Shown here one piece after another: positions 46,615 to 55,708 of a stretch of 64,000 bases of DNA. Below the pieces are notes generated by a model. It was not told the DNA's origin. It ran no database searches and saw only the letters and a list, made by a program, of their open reading frames with translations. Source of the stretch: Acidobacteriota bacterium (GTDB lineage Bacteria; Acidobacteriota; Terriglobia; Acidiferrales; UBA7541); the NCBI GenBank assembly GCA_013289825.1, contig JABCZF010000019.1:32031-96030 (forward strand). The letters are read 5' to 3'. Each line of letters opens with the position of its first letter. Positions within the stretch are counted from its first letter, which is position 1. Both the position numbers and the translations under genes were made by a program.

Positions 46615-46688
46615 AAAACTCCGGCGCGCCCGGGCCTGAGATGGGAAGCGGAATGAGAGCGTGCCGGAACTTCTGCCGGGTGCCGCGG

Positions 46689-47894
46689 CTACGGCAGCTT
46701 GCTGGCGATCTGGGTTGCCACGGCCGCGGTCACAGGCCCCTGATGCAATTCGAGCAACAGCATGCGGCTGTCGGAGTAATACGGTTCCCCGGTGGCCGTT
46801 TGCGCGCCGGATACCGGCTCCGGGCAATTCACGTACTCCTCGCGGGTGAGCAGCTTCGCTTCCGAGAGATTCCCGGCGATGAAGTCCCGCTCGGCGTCCA
46901 CATTGGGGTCAATCCTGTGAAACAGCCGAAACTTGTGCTTCACAAGATGAATCGAAATGTCGTGCGTCGCCGCCGCCACCCAAAGCGGGACGCCATCGAC
47001 AACGTGGCCAGTTTTCCAGATGCGCAGGTGATGGCGTCGCGCAACGATGGATAGGGGATCCGGCAGCGCGTAGGAGTAGTCCTGGGCCCTCCCAAAGACG
47101 TACAGCCGGTCCATCGGCAACTTCGTGTAGTGCCCGCGCTGCCAAAGCAAATGCCAGACGATCAAGCGCTTGGACTTCTCCACCTTCACCCAACCGGCGT
47201 GCGCGAAGGCCTCCTGCAAGTCCTCTTCCTTGGCCTGGAAGATCAGGTTGAGCATGTCGCCCTCGCGTCCCTCCGCGTTGGTCACTCGCGACGGCAACAT
47301 TTTGATCATTTCGCTGAGCTCGGAAACATTCGCCCGCGCGGGCGGCAAGCCGGCGATTTCGACCGAGGCATCACTCCGCGTGTAGGCCGTAACCTCCGTT
47401 CCTTTCAGAACGGTGCTGTCCCGGCCACGCGATAATATGAAAGCCGGCGCGGCGGGCAGATAAATCGCCGCAGTGATGGCCATTGCCACTCCCATTCGGA
47501 TGGTATGCGATCTTCCTTTGAACTCCCTGCGCGCAACAAGGGATACGCTCTCGCCAGTCGCGAGCTGCACCGAATCGAGTTTGATGATCAGGTCGCCGCC
47601 CATTCCGAGTGGACGCTTCCCTTTCACTCCAATGACGGACCCTTCGGCCCGGGCGCCTGCGCCGATTACCATAAAACCGGCGGCTTGAACGTCCCTGATG
47701 ACCACGAACTCGATGCGATCGCCCTTGCGGGCCCGCGCCGAGGAGATCGTTTCGACCGATTGGAGTTCTACGGGAGTGCCGCTTGGCAGGACGAGGGCGG
47801 CAGGGCTGGCGGGCAGTCCCTGGCCGAACAGGGCGTGTGGGAGCACCAGGAACATGGTGCACACTGATAGGGCAAATGGCCTCGTCCAGGACAT
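46689..47894 (-). CDS. Secreted LssY_C domain protein
   Basis: A 401-residue exported protein (signal cut near HALFGQG). An N-terminal beta domain (about 30-170) with VLPSGTPVELQSVETI resembles cell-envelope proteins. The C-terminal half is an LssY-type domain: AFAHAGWVKVEKSKRL and LYVFGRAQDYSYALPDPLSIVARRHHLRIW. The LssY domain is otherwise found attached to PAP2 phosphatases and DedA membrane proteins; here it stands alone on a secreted chain. No catalytic residues can be named. Function is unknown. Confidence 0.85.
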   Translation of the reverse strand: MSWTRPFALSVCTMFLVLPHALFGQGLPASPAALVLPSGTPVELQSVETISSARARKGDRIEFVVIRDVQAAGFMVIGAGARAEGSVIGVKGKRPLGMGGDLIIKLDSVQLATGESVSLVARREFKGRSHTIRMGVAMAITAAIYLPAAPAFILSRGRDSTVLKGTEVTAYTRSDASVEIAGLPPARANVSELSEMIKMLPSRVTNAEGREGDMLNLIFQAKEEDLQEAFAHAGWVKVEKSKRLIVWHLLWQRGHYTKLPMDRLYVFGRAQDYSYALPDPLSIVARRHHLRIWKTGHVVDGVPLWVAAATHDISIHLVKHKFRLFHRIDPNVDAERDFIAGNLSEAKLLTREEYVNCPEPVSGAQTATGEPYYSDSRMLLLELHQGPVTAAVATQIASKLP

Positions 47895-47928
47895 CCCGTA
47901 CGGCCTTTCTCTTTCGGGCCAGCCGCTG

Positions 47929-48045
47929 CTAGCCCTTCCAGACGAATTTTCCGCAAGAACACGAAACGGTTTCAGTGGGAAGTTTCTTTTCCAAGGGTTG
48001 CCGGCAAACTGGACAATTTCTGCGCCACATATTTCTACCTGTCAT
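47929..48045 (-). CDS. Possible zinc-ribbon miniprotein
   Basis: A 38-residue frame with NCPVCRQPLEKKLPTETV then SCSCGKFVWKG: two CxxC-type knuckles of a zinc ribbon. The start is ATG 48045, behind AAGAGA; a longer frame continues to 48120. It lies 34 bases upstream of the LssY_C gene on the same strand. It may be a real small gene or a chance frame; the cysteine spacing favours the former. Role unknown. Confidence 0.4.
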   Translation of the reverse strand: MTGRNMWRRNCPVCRQPLEKKLPTETVSCSCGKFVWKG

Positions 48046-48227
48046 TTCTCTTGCGAACTGAATTTCTAACGAAGTAAGTCTGCGCTCCCGGATGCCGCGT
48101 GTCTGTTGCAATACGCACACGAATCAAACTGTTCGTTACCGGACACTTCGCTGCTCCGCGTGGCGGGGGACGATACTGTTTGGTAGAGTAACGACCGCGG
48201 AGACCGGTCGTTCGATCGGAGGGCAAA

Positions 48228-48665
48228 ATGGCGGATGACAACGTAGCCTTGGGGAGGCGGTGGTTCGAGGAAGTGTGGAATCAGAAAAAGCGCGAGTCTG
48301 TGACGGAGCTTCTGGCGGCTGATTGCGTGATGCATGGAATCAGCGAGACCGGCGGCGACGTTCGCGGGCACGAAGGATTCCTGGCCCTGCACGCGAAACT
48401 GCTGACCGCGTTTCCCGACATGCGGATCACGCTGGACGATTGCTTTGGCTCCGGCGACAAAATCGTGGTGCGCTGGACGGCGACAATGCGGCATACCGGG
48501 TCCGGCTTGGGAATCGAGGCGACTGGAGCGGAGATCAAGCTGCGAGGAATGGGAATCGCGCGGATTGCCGGCAGCAAAGTGCAGGAAACCTGGGATAACT
48601 GGGACCGCATGGCGATGTTTGAACAGATTGAGGCGGCGGCGAAGGCGAAGAGCGCGGGCGTTTGA
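48228..48665 (+). CDS. SnoaL-like / ester cyclase family protein
   Basis: A 145-residue member of the NTF2-like fold, SnoaL polyketide-cyclase group. Recognisable parts are EEVWNQKKRESVTELLAADCVMHG, GHEGFLALHAKLLTAFPDMRITLDDC and IVVRWTATMRHTG. The histidine and aspartate positions of the cyclase are present, but most bacterial members are uncharacterised hydrolases or isomerases. ATG 48228 has GGAGG upstream. It stands alone. Confidence 0.87.
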   Translation: MADDNVALGRRWFEEVWNQKKRESVTELLAADCVMHGISETGGDVRGHEGFLALHAKLLTAFPDMRITLDDCFGSGDKIVVRWTATMRHTGSGLGIEATGAEIKLRGMGIARIAGSKVQETWDNWDRMAMFEQIEAAAKAKSAGV

Positions 48666-48695
48666 CGCGGCGGGTTGAGGCGTCGCCTGATTTCG

Positions 48696-49334
48696 TTATT
48701 TAGTCTTCGCGCCGGAGAAGGCGGATGCCACTCCGAGCGCGATGAGCGCACCACCGGAAACCTTGCGCTGTAGGCCGCCCAAGCGCAGGTTGCCGCGAAG
48801 GCGCGCGCCGAAGGTTCCGGCGAGGAGCGCCCAGACCGAGTCACTCATCCAGCCCATCAGCGCGAATAGCACGCCCAACTCAAAGATCTGCAAAGTTGCG
48901 TGACCTCGCGCAGGGTCGACGAACTGCGGCAGAAACGCGAGAAAGAAAAGAGCAGTCTTTGGATTGAGCAGGTTGACCAGGACCCCCTGGCCAAAAATAC
49001 TGCGCAGGCTGCGGCGCTCGCCGGCAGGACCCAGCATCGCCGCGCCCGCGCCACTGAAAGTACGGATGCCCAGATAAATCAGGTAGGCCGCGCCGGCATA
49101 TTTCACGAACTGGAAGGCAGCGGCCGAAGAAACCAGCAGGGCGGAGAGTCCCAGGGTGGCTGCGGCTACGTGAAACAACGTCCCGACTGCGATGCCCGTG
49201 GCCGAGACCAGCCCGGCGGCACGGCCGAGGCCGATGCTGCGGCTGGTGATGTATAGAACCGCGGGACCAGGCACCAACAGCAGGAGCATGGCCCCGGTCA
49301 TGAAGAGAACCAGAGATGCAGGAGCGATCAGCAT
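48696..49334 (-). CDS. LysE family amino acid exporter
   Basis: A 212-residue inner-membrane protein of the LysE/RhtB exporter family with about six helices. The N-terminal block LLLVPGPAVLYITSRSIGLGRAAG is the family signature, and LVNLLNPKTALFFLAFLPQF follows helix 3. It exports an amino acid or homoserine lactone; the exact substrate cannot be told. It lies 21 bases downstream of the FmdB-like gene on the same strand and could be co-transcribed. Confidence 0.9.
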   Translation of the reverse strand: MLIAPASLVLFMTGAMLLLLVPGPAVLYITSRSIGLGRAAGLVSATGIAVGTLFHVAAATLGLSALLVSSAAAFQFVKYAGAAYLIYLGIRTFSGAGAAMLGPAGERRSLRSIFGQGVLVNLLNPKTALFFLAFLPQFVDPARGHATLQIFELGVLFALMGWMSDSVWALLAGTFGARLRGNLRLGGLQRKVSGGALIALGVASAFSGAKTK

Positions 49335-49355
49335 TCAGTTGGCAGCCGCGTTTGG

Positions 49356-49580
49356 CTAGTGGCAGCCGCAGCCGCCACCGCAGCAACCGCCTCCTCCGCC
49401 TGAGAAGCCGCCGGAAGGAGAGGACGAGCCGGAGCCGTTGCCGGCTGTGGCAAACACGGAAAGCTGAATCGTGGCCTTCTTGCTGGAGCAGTTCGGACAG
49501 GCGATTTCCTGCTGCTTGTTGATCACAATCTTTTCGAAGTGCGCCTTGCAGTCGTCGCAAATGTATTCGTAAATCGGCAT
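49356..49580 (-). CDS. FmdB-type zinc-ribbon protein with cysteine-glycine tail
   Basis: A 74-residue regulatory-type zinc ribbon: MPIYEYICDDCKAHFEK then IACPNCSSKKATIQLSVF, two CxxC knuckles typical of the FmdB family. The C-terminus is a low-complexity tail of serine, glycine and cysteine (GGGGGCCGGGCGCH), which might bind another metal or anchor the protein. FmdB was first linked to formamidase and amidase regulation, but most members are uncharacterised. ATG 49580 has AGGAATAGG upstream. Confidence 0.9.
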   Translation of the reverse strand: MPIYEYICDDCKAHFEKIVINKQQEIACPNCSSKKATIQLSVFATAGNGSGSSSPSGGFSGGGGGCCGGGCGCH

Positions 49581-49710
49581 TGGCCTATTCCTGGATGGGT
49601 TTCTCTGCTCAATAAGTATAGCAAAGGAAGGGGAATACTACCGACAAGGAGGATTCTGGTCTTTGCCCGGAACTGCGCTACATTGATCCTTCATTCCTGA
49701 TTTCCGAAAT

Positions 49711-49980
49711 CTAATCGCCGAATCGGTGGGCGGCGCGGGCTTTGGCTCTCGCGGCTTCCTGTTCGCGGTTCTTCGGCGGGACGCTGGTTTCGAGCGATTG
49801 CAGAAGCCGCAGCGAGACATTCGCAATGTCCTCGATGGCGTCATGAAACGCGGCTTCGTTGGCCTTCGACGCCTTGTTGAAACCGGTAATCTTCCGCACG
49901 AATTGCAGCGAAGCGGCCCGCACCTCTTCCGGCGTCACCGGCGGGTCGAAATTGTAGAGAGTCTTGATGTTTCTGCACAT
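49711..49980 (-). CDS. DUF2277 family protein
   Basis: An 89-residue protein matching the DUF2277 family, whose N-terminus is MCRNIKTLYNFDPPVTPEEV, followed by ALQFVRKITGFNKASKANEAAF-like sequence here. The conserved second-residue cysteine and RNIK motif support ATG 49980 over the upstream in-frame ATG at 50010. No signal peptide. Its function is unknown; the family is short and common in actinobacteria and Acidobacteriota. Confidence 0.9.
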   Translation of the reverse strand: MCRNIKTLYNFDPPVTPEEVRAASLQFVRKITGFNKASKANEAAFHDAIEDIANVSLRLLQSLETSVPPKNREQEAARAKARAAHRFGD

Positions 49981-50021
49981 GGACGAAACCCCCTGCTTGA
50001 TCCTAAACAAGCCGACCCCAT

Positions 50022-50056
50022 AAAGGCAAAAGGCTCCTCGAACTGAGGAGCCTTCG
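50022..50056 (-). terminator. Intrinsic terminator after the Tes-like gene
   Basis: On the minus strand AAGGCTCCTC pairs with GAGGAGCCTT around AGTTC and is followed by TTGCCTTT. It lies 26 bases beyond the radical SAM stop and just before the DUF2277 start. Confidence 0.8.
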
Positions 50057-50081
50057 CAATTCCTGAAACTGTAGCCCGATC

Positions 50082-52262
50082 CTAGTCCCCGGCTACGGCT
50101 TCGGCAGCGGCTTCCTTGGACTTCGGAGCGGCGTTGCCGTTGCCACTGGCTGGAGCGATGCCGATTGGCTTATTGGCGTTGGTGAAGTTTGCCGGAACGG
50201 CCTTGGCGATGTCGGAAACCGAGCCGATCTGCACGACCGCCGTCTGGGGCTTCTTCAGAACGAGTTCTTCGTAGATGGCGCGAACCCGGGCCTGCTCTTC
50301 CAGAGCCATCTTGCGGCGAATGCGGTTCTCTTCGGCAGCGGTCAAGGGAATGTCGTGCTCCAGGTGGCGAACGCGCGCGGCGTCATCGGCGTCAATCACC
50401 AGCGAGTGCTCGTAGGAGCCGAGATTGACGCTCTTGCCCTTGGCGTAAATCTCGTGCTTCCCGTGGTTCTTGTACCACTCGGCCACGGTCGCGTTCTTGT
50501 GCATGTTTTCGATGATGTTGCGCCAGCCCACGCCCGTGTTGTACGCGCAGAAGCTGATTTCGCCTTGTTGCGTGCCGTAGGGAATGATGCACATTTCGGT
50601 GCGGCGGAAATCGTAGTTGAACAGATCCTGGAACCACATGCCGGCGATGAACAGGAAGTTCCACTGGTCTTGCGCGCGGCGCTTCATGGCGTCTTCGTAG
50701 GTGCGTTCCGGAGAAGTGCGGCCGTACTTGCTGGTGGCGCCCTTCGTCAGCGCCCAAGTCTTGTCGAACTTCTTAAACAGATCCCACAACTTGAGACCCT
50801 TCGGCCCCTGGAACGGGTGATAGTTCTTGAGGAGCGCCATGGCCATCATGAAGTTTGAAAAGCCCTTGCCGCGAGCGGCGTCGGTGATAGCGGTGACGTC
50901 CGCGGTGAGCTGCTGTGCGTCCAGGAAGCGCGGAACCGGCGCCCATTCCTTGGTTTCCTTGTTGATCATGAGCGCGGTGCCCACGCCGCAGTTCGGGTGG
51001 CAGCCGCAGGAGAGCGAACCCCATTGGGATTCGTTGCCCTTGACCATGTCGGCAAAGCCGGCAAAGGTGCTGATGAACGAGATGGGGAACCAGTCGCGGG
51101 TTGGCTGGATCTTGCCAACCTGGTTGCTGACGTCCTTCGCAAGATGCGAGAGGGTGTAGCGCTGGCGGAGACGGCGCTCCGGAGTAATGTCTTCGTCGCG
51201 GCCGGTAAAGGAAACCGGCTGGAAGCTGACGAACGAAATTTTCTTGGGATTTTCCATCGCGAATTTCACGACGGAGCCGACCTGGTCGTTATTCACGTTG
51301 TTGACGATGGTGACGACCAGCACGATTTCGATGCCCGCTTCGTGCAGGTTTTCAATGGCGCGCAGCTTCACGTCGAACAGGTTGCCGATCTGGCGGTGGC
51401 TGTTGGCGTCGTTGCCGATGCCGTCAAACTGAAGATAGGCGTAGCGCAGGCCGGCTTCAAACGCCTTCTTCGCGAATTCCTTGCTCTTGGCGAACTCGAT
51501 ACCGTTGGTGGCCGCCTGCACGGAGTTGTATCCGACCTTGCGGGCGTACCGGATGGCGTCGAAGAAATACGGGCTCATGGTCGGCTCGCCGCCCGAGAAC
51601 TGCACGGACATCTGGCGGCGCGGCTTGATCTTCACCGCGTTATCCAGAATTTCCACGATCTCGTCCCAGCTCAGCTCATGCACGTAGCCAACCTGGTTGG
51701 CGTCCATGAAGCAGGGATCGCACATCATGTTGCAGCGGTTGGTGAGGTCGACGGTGAGCACGGAGCCGCGGCCATAGCGGACGTTCGAAGAGCCGTGCTT
51801 GTGCAGGCCTTCGTCATTGTGCGCGGGAATATCGCGGCCGGGGAACTGCTTTTCAATCCACTTCAGGAAGTCGGAGTCAATGGCCATCATGTCTTCATAG
51901 TGGCCGTGCTGCGGGCAGTCTTTCACCATCCAGACCTGGCCGTCGCGCTCGATAATCTGCGCCTTGATTTCGCCGACCTTTTCGCTCATCAGGTCGCGCC
52001 AGTCTTTTTCACCCTTGATGATGGATTCGCGCGCTTCTTTCACGCAGGCCGGGCAGAGCGAGTCGGTCTGGCGCGGGAAGCCGAGAGTCGGCCTGGTCTT
52101 TTCCCAGGACTTCAGCAGCGGCTTATCGGACCACTGCGGGGTGACCGACGGATTCGGATTCTTCCTGTTGAAATGTTGAATGGTATTGAAAGTGATAGCT
52201 GCGGTCTTGCAAAGCACCCAGTCAAGCGAGCGGAAAATCTGCGTGCTAATCGTATTGGACAT
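50082..52262 (-). CDS. Radical SAM protein of the Tes (membrane-spanning lipid synthase) type
   Basis: A 726-residue radical SAM protein. The SAM cluster motif is CNMMCDPC (Cys177, 181, 184), with SGGEPT at 223-228. An N-terminal metal site reads SLCPACVKEARES (Cys70, 73) and VKDCPQHGHYED (Cys116), and a third cysteine group lies in SCGCHPNCGVG (Cys419, 421, 425). This layout, including the CPxC plus KDCPxHG head, is that of archaeal Tes (MJ0619), which joins lipid chain ends to make tetraether lipids. Acidobacteriota make iso-diabolic acid and branched tetraethers, and such homologues are proposed for that step. A C-terminal extension of about 100 residues is alanine-rich. ATG 52262 follows AGAGAGG. 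A terminator follows at 50022. Confidence 0.8.
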   Translation of the reverse strand: MSNTISTQIFRSLDWVLCKTAAITFNTIQHFNRKNPNPSVTPQWSDKPLLKSWEKTRPTLGFPRQTDSLCPACVKEARESIIKGEKDWRDLMSEKVGEIKAQIIERDGQVWMVKDCPQHGHYEDMMAIDSDFLKWIEKQFPGRDIPAHNDEGLHKHGSSNVRYGRGSVLTVDLTNRCNMMCDPCFMDANQVGYVHELSWDEIVEILDNAVKIKPRRQMSVQFSGGEPTMSPYFFDAIRYARKVGYNSVQAATNGIEFAKSKEFAKKAFEAGLRYAYLQFDGIGNDANSHRQIGNLFDVKLRAIENLHEAGIEIVLVVTIVNNVNNDQVGSVVKFAMENPKKISFVSFQPVSFTGRDEDITPERRLRQRYTLSHLAKDVSNQVGKIQPTRDWFPISFISTFAGFADMVKGNESQWGSLSCGCHPNCGVGTALMINKETKEWAPVPRFLDAQQLTADVTAITDAARGKGFSNFMMAMALLKNYHPFQGPKGLKLWDLFKKFDKTWALTKGATSKYGRTSPERTYEDAMKRRAQDQWNFLFIAGMWFQDLFNYDFRRTEMCIIPYGTQQGEISFCAYNTGVGWRNIIENMHKNATVAEWYKNHGKHEIYAKGKSVNLGSYEHSLVIDADDAARVRHLEHDIPLTAAEENRIRRKMALEEQARVRAIYEELVLKKPQTAVVQIGSVSDIAKAVPANFTNANKPIGIAPASGNGNAAPKSKEAAAEAVAGD

Positions 52263-52583
52263 ACAGCTGTAGCCTCTCTTTCAGAGTCGTGCGAGCAAAA
52301 CTTGGAATTCGGCCGAAAGCCCCAAAACCAGCCTGAATGGAACTGCCCCCCATAGGCTTTTCCAGACTACCACGCGATGCTGCGTGAGCTCTAAGTGCTT
52401 GAGCATGGATAGTTTGAATAAGCCAAAGGGGATACGCCAGAGGGATGCGGCGAACGGCAAAAAAGGGGGGTTGAATGGCGCGGGAGGCCACTGAACGGGC
52501 CTAACTGATGGGAAGAAAAGGGGGTTACTCCTAGGAAGCAGGTACTCGAAGTTTTGCGGGTTCGGAATCGGAGGGAAGCACCG
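52263..52583. other. 321-base gap upstream of the Tes-like gene
   Basis: No gene or terminator is evident. It contains purine-rich and T-rich patches on the minus strand (for example ACCCCCCTTTTTTGCC near 52465) and should include the promoter of the Tes-like gene; I cannot place a -35/-10 pair with confidence. Confidence 0.4.
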
Positions 52584-53624
52584 TTATTCGTTCAGGCTGG
52601 GATGCAGCACCGCGATCAGGAAATGCGCGAAATAGGAAGCGCCTTCATCCATCTGCAGCCAGCGGACCACGCAGTGATCCGCCAGATATTTCAGGACGCG
52701 GCTCTCGGCAATCCCCAGATGCTCGGCAAGTTTGGGTTTGATGGACTCGCCGCCACGCCGGGCGGTGCCCCCGCGCGCCATGTTGGGGATGGCCACGCGC
52801 AGAGTCTGGCAAGCCTCGACATAATAATACGTGGTCATGTCAGAGTCGGTGAGTACCCAGACCCCCGGTCCCGCGGGAGCACGATCCGCGTCATCCAGTT
52901 TTGTAGGAGCACATGCGAGCAGCCGGCGAAAATTCATTTCCAGCTGCGACAGCCGCGATGCCAGTCCGGGATCGCCGGAGCGCCCGCGCAGGCTGGGAGC
53001 GGATATTTCCGCCGGATCTTCAAATGACGCACGCGAAGGGCGTTCCGCCGCGGCAGGGGCTTCCTCATCGGGAGGCGCGGCAGGTGTAAACCCCCGCGTA
53101 GGTCCGAGCGGCCGCGATTCGCGAGTTCCGGCGGAGTGGTCCGCCCTGCGAGGCGAGCGATGCGAGTCGTGTCCACGCCGTCCGCGCCGGTGCCGCGAAC
53201 CTGGCCCAGCGGGAGCGGGACTCCGTCCCGCGGGCGCTTGCGATTCAGACTCAACCCCAGCTGCCTCTGCTTCCGGCGGCTCTTTTTCAGGCTCCGCCTC
53301 GGACGCCAGAATCTCTCCGCTGGCCGCCGGCGCTTCCTCGGACTTCAGAACGGGAGCCGGAATTTCCGCGGGCTCGGTGGCGCCCAGTCGCGTGGCGCTT
53401 TCCTGAGCCTTGGTCTTCCAATCGGAGCGGCGGAATCGCTCGGCGGCCGTGAGATACCATCTGCCGGCTTCGGCGGAATTCCCAACCGATTCCAGATAAC
53501 GCGCCAGTTCGAACGCAACCATGGCGTCGCGCGTTTTCGTGAAGAGATTGGTCAATTGTGCCGCGGGGTCTTTTCCGGTACGTGCTCTGCGGATTCGCGC
53601 GGTGATCTGCTTCCAGTCGGCCAT
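52584..53624 (-). CDS. Hypothetical protein with low-complexity centre
   Basis: A 346-residue protein in three parts. The first about 90 residues are helical (ITARIRRARTGKDPAAQL, then ARYLESVGNSAEAGRWYLTAAERFRR, which resembles a TPR-like repeat). The middle (about 95-215) is a disordered stretch of alanine, proline, glutamate and arginine. The last 130 residues form a conserved domain with SRLSQLEMNFRRLLAC and TYYYVEACQTLRVAIPNM. No export signal. I do not recognise the family. The C-terminal domain suggests a genuine structured module attached by a flexible linker. Confidence 0.72.
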   Translation of the reverse strand: MADWKQITARIRRARTGKDPAAQLTNLFTKTRDAMVAFELARYLESVGNSAEAGRWYLTAAERFRRSDWKTKAQESATRLGATEPAEIPAPVLKSEEAPAASGEILASEAEPEKEPPEAEAAGVESESQAPAGRSPAPAGPGSRHRRGRRGHDSHRSPRRADHSAGTRESRPLGPTRGFTPAAPPDEEAPAAAERPSRASFEDPAEISAPSLRGRSGDPGLASRLSQLEMNFRRLLACAPTKLDDADRAPAGPGVWVLTDSDMTTYYYVEACQTLRVAIPNMARGGTARRGGESIKPKLAEHLGIAESRVLKYLADHCVVRWLQMDEGASYFAHFLIAVLHPSLNE

Positions 53625-53773
53625 ACAGTGAAGGCATTCTAGCAGCGAATGTGACCTTGTGCCATCAAAACACGAAAATCAGGAGTAGGGATGGCTCATC
53701 GGAAAGGTCAAAATTCGCGGCGCAAAGCAATTCCCGTGGACCGGATATCTCGGGTCTATGCTAGTTTTGGACG

Positions 53774-54829
53774 GTGAAGCGAATCCTGACTTCCCTCCTC
53801 TTGCTTCTCTCGACCAGCGCGCACGCCCAAGAAAGCAAATTGAGCGATTGGATGGACAATTATGTCGACCAACTTCCCCCGGCAAAGCCTTTTCGCGGAA
53901 ACATCGTCGCGGCGCAAAATGGCCGCGTCATCCTGGAAAAAAGCTATGGACTCGCCGTTGAAGAATGGAATATTCCAAATACATCCCGCACTAAATTCGA
54001 AATTGCATCGCTCAGCAAGCAATTCACAGCCGCAGCTATCCTCGAATTAGCGGACGCCGGAAAACTCCGGGTGGACGACCCCATCGGCAAGTTCTACAAG
54101 GACGCGCCTCGCAACTGGCAGGAAATCACCATCCAGCATCTTTTGACCCACACCTCCGGCATCCCGAATAATGAAATCAAGGATTTTCCCAAGGGGATCG
54201 CGGCGGCCTATACCCCGGATGAACTGATTCTGACATTCCGAAACAGGCCCCTGGCGTTTGCCCCGGGAACAAAGTGGGCCTATACCAACACCGAATATTA
54301 CCTGCTTGCCTGGATCATCGAGCACGTCTCGGGCGAGAAATATGGCGCATATTTGGCTGGCCACATTTTTACCCCGCTGAAGATGACTCGTTCAGGGTTT
54401 CGGCCGACTCTCGCGATCATCCCGGACATGGCAGAGGGTTACACGGTTGAGGAAGGGCAGTTACGGCATAGAGATTATTTTGACCGCTCCCTTGAGACTG
54501 GTGCGGGGGGCATCTATACGACTACAGGCGACGTGCTCCTCTGGAACAGGGCGCTCGACTCGCCCGGCTTGCTATCCGCCCGCTCGCTGGATTTGATGTT
54601 CACCGCGCATCCCCCGGGAAACTATGGTTATGGATGGTTTGTTGATACCGCGCCCCGGCGAAGGATCTATCACGAGGGGGGTGACCCGGGCTTTGCAGCA
54701 TTCGAGGTCCGGTATCCCGATCAGCATCTGTTGATTGTCGTGCTTGCAAACCAGGATGACTCCCCGGTAAGGGACGTGGCCAACGCTTTGGCGGATCACC
54801 TGTTAAACGATGCTGGAGAGAAGCATTAG
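53774..54829 (+). CDS. Secreted serine hydrolase, beta-lactamase / penicillin-binding fold
   Basis: A 351-residue exported protein of the class C beta-lactamase fold, which includes esterases, D-aminopeptidases and low-molecular-weight PBPs. The SxxK nucleophile is Ser79 with Lys82 (ASLSKQF), the YxN motif Tyr170 (AYTNTEYY), and the third motif His300 in YHEGGDPGF. GTG 53774 gives a clean signal peptide cut near SAHAQ. Substrate is not predictable; peptidase or esterase activity is likelier than resistance. Confidence 0.88.
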   Translation: MKRILTSLLLLLSTSAHAQESKLSDWMDNYVDQLPPAKPFRGNIVAAQNGRVILEKSYGLAVEEWNIPNTSRTKFEIASLSKQFTAAAILELADAGKLRVDDPIGKFYKDAPRNWQEITIQHLLTHTSGIPNNEIKDFPKGIAAAYTPDELILTFRNRPLAFAPGTKWAYTNTEYYLLAWIIEHVSGEKYGAYLAGHIFTPLKMTRSGFRPTLAIIPDMAEGYTVEEGQLRHRDYFDRSLETGAGGIYTTTGDVLLWNRALDSPGLLSARSLDLMFTAHPPGNYGYGWFVDTAPRRRIYHEGGDPGFAAFEVRYPDQHLLIVVLANQDDSPVRDVANALADHLLNDAGEKH

Positions 54830-54939
54830 CGTGGGAGGCAGGGAAAGTGTTGTCTCGGCAGACGCTTGATGAGGTTTACCGATTGACGGGAACTCGGAAT
54901 GGGAAGTATGCTTTTGCTGCACGGCCCTGGGAGGACTCT

Positions 54940-55641
54940 ATGCGAGGTTTGCGCGCACCGCTCGCGACCTTGATGATTTTTGGACTAATAGTGTCGCCCG
55001 TGTGGGGCGGCCCGAAGACCGCGGCTTCCTTGGGCACAGTCGTTACCGCCGAAAAAGCCCGCGTCGGCGATTCGTCGGCCGAAGTCGGCACCACGGTTTT
55101 CAGCGGCGACCGGCTGTCCACCGACCGGGATGGCAGCGTGCAGATTCGCGCCGGGGCGGCCCGGCTGCTGCTGCAGAGCGGCAGCATGGCCACGCTGAAC
55201 GATTCCGAGGGCGCACCTTCCGCAAAACTAGTCCTGGGTACGGCGACTTTTTCAACCGGCAATTCCAAGGCGTTCACGCTGCATGCCTCCAGAGCGGCCA
55301 TCCGCGCGCAATCGGACGGGCCGACCATCGGCCAGGTTACTTATCTGAACGAGAAGGAACTTCTAGTGGTCAGCAAGCGCGGCCCGCTGACGATTACCGT
55401 GGACGGGGAAACGGAAGTGGTCGGAGATGGCACCGCGTATCGCGTGATCCTCGACCCGCCACCCACCATGGCGCAGGGTCCTGAGGGCGCCGGCACCCAC
55501 AAAGAAGATCGCAAGCGGGGCATGAGTGGCCCCCCGCTCCACGCAGGACGCAACTACTTCCTGGTTACGGCCGTCGGGGTTTCGGCCATCATTACAGGCT
55601 TGGCCGTTTCTGAAGCCCTGGAAAGCCCGAACCGCCCGTAA
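54940..55641 (+). CDS. Exported FecR-like domain protein
   Basis: A 233-residue protein with a signal peptide (cut near VWGGP) and a FecR-type beta domain: GTTVFSGDRLSTDRDGSVQIRAG and LLLQSGSMATLND are the usual core. It lacks the regulatory membrane layout of true FecR sensors. A hydrophobic segment near the C-terminus (FLVTAVGVSAIITGLAVSEAL) may anchor it. ATG 54940 follows GGGAGGAC; an upstream in-frame start at 54847 has no support. A terminator follows at 55674. Confidence 0.82.
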   Translation: MRGLRAPLATLMIFGLIVSPVWGGPKTAASLGTVVTAEKARVGDSSAEVGTTVFSGDRLSTDRDGSVQIRAGAARLLLQSGSMATLNDSEGAPSAKLVLGTATFSTGNSKAFTLHASRAAIRAQSDGPTIGQVTYLNEKELLVVSKRGPLTITVDGETEVVGDGTAYRVILDPPPTMAQGPEGAGTHKEDRKRGMSGPPLHAGRNYFLVTAVGVSAIITGLAVSEALESPNRP

Positions 55642-55673
55642 CACCCAAAGCAGTGTTCATTGGAGACGCGAGT

Positions 55674-55705
55674 GGCCATCACTCAGGTGATGGCCCTTTT
55701 CTTTT
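55674..55705 (+). terminator. Intrinsic terminator after the FecR-like gene
   Basis: GGCCATCAC (55674-55682) pairs with GTGATGGCC (55687-55695) around TCAG, followed by CTTTTCTTTT. It lies 32 bases past the stop codon and also separates it from the convergent RidA gene. Confidence 0.88.
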
Positions 55706-55708
55706 GCC

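Noticed and set aside
47768..47962. Short frames over the LssY_C gene start
   Set aside because: They lack ribosome sites and known motifs; only the 38-residue zinc-ribbon frame beside them has any support.
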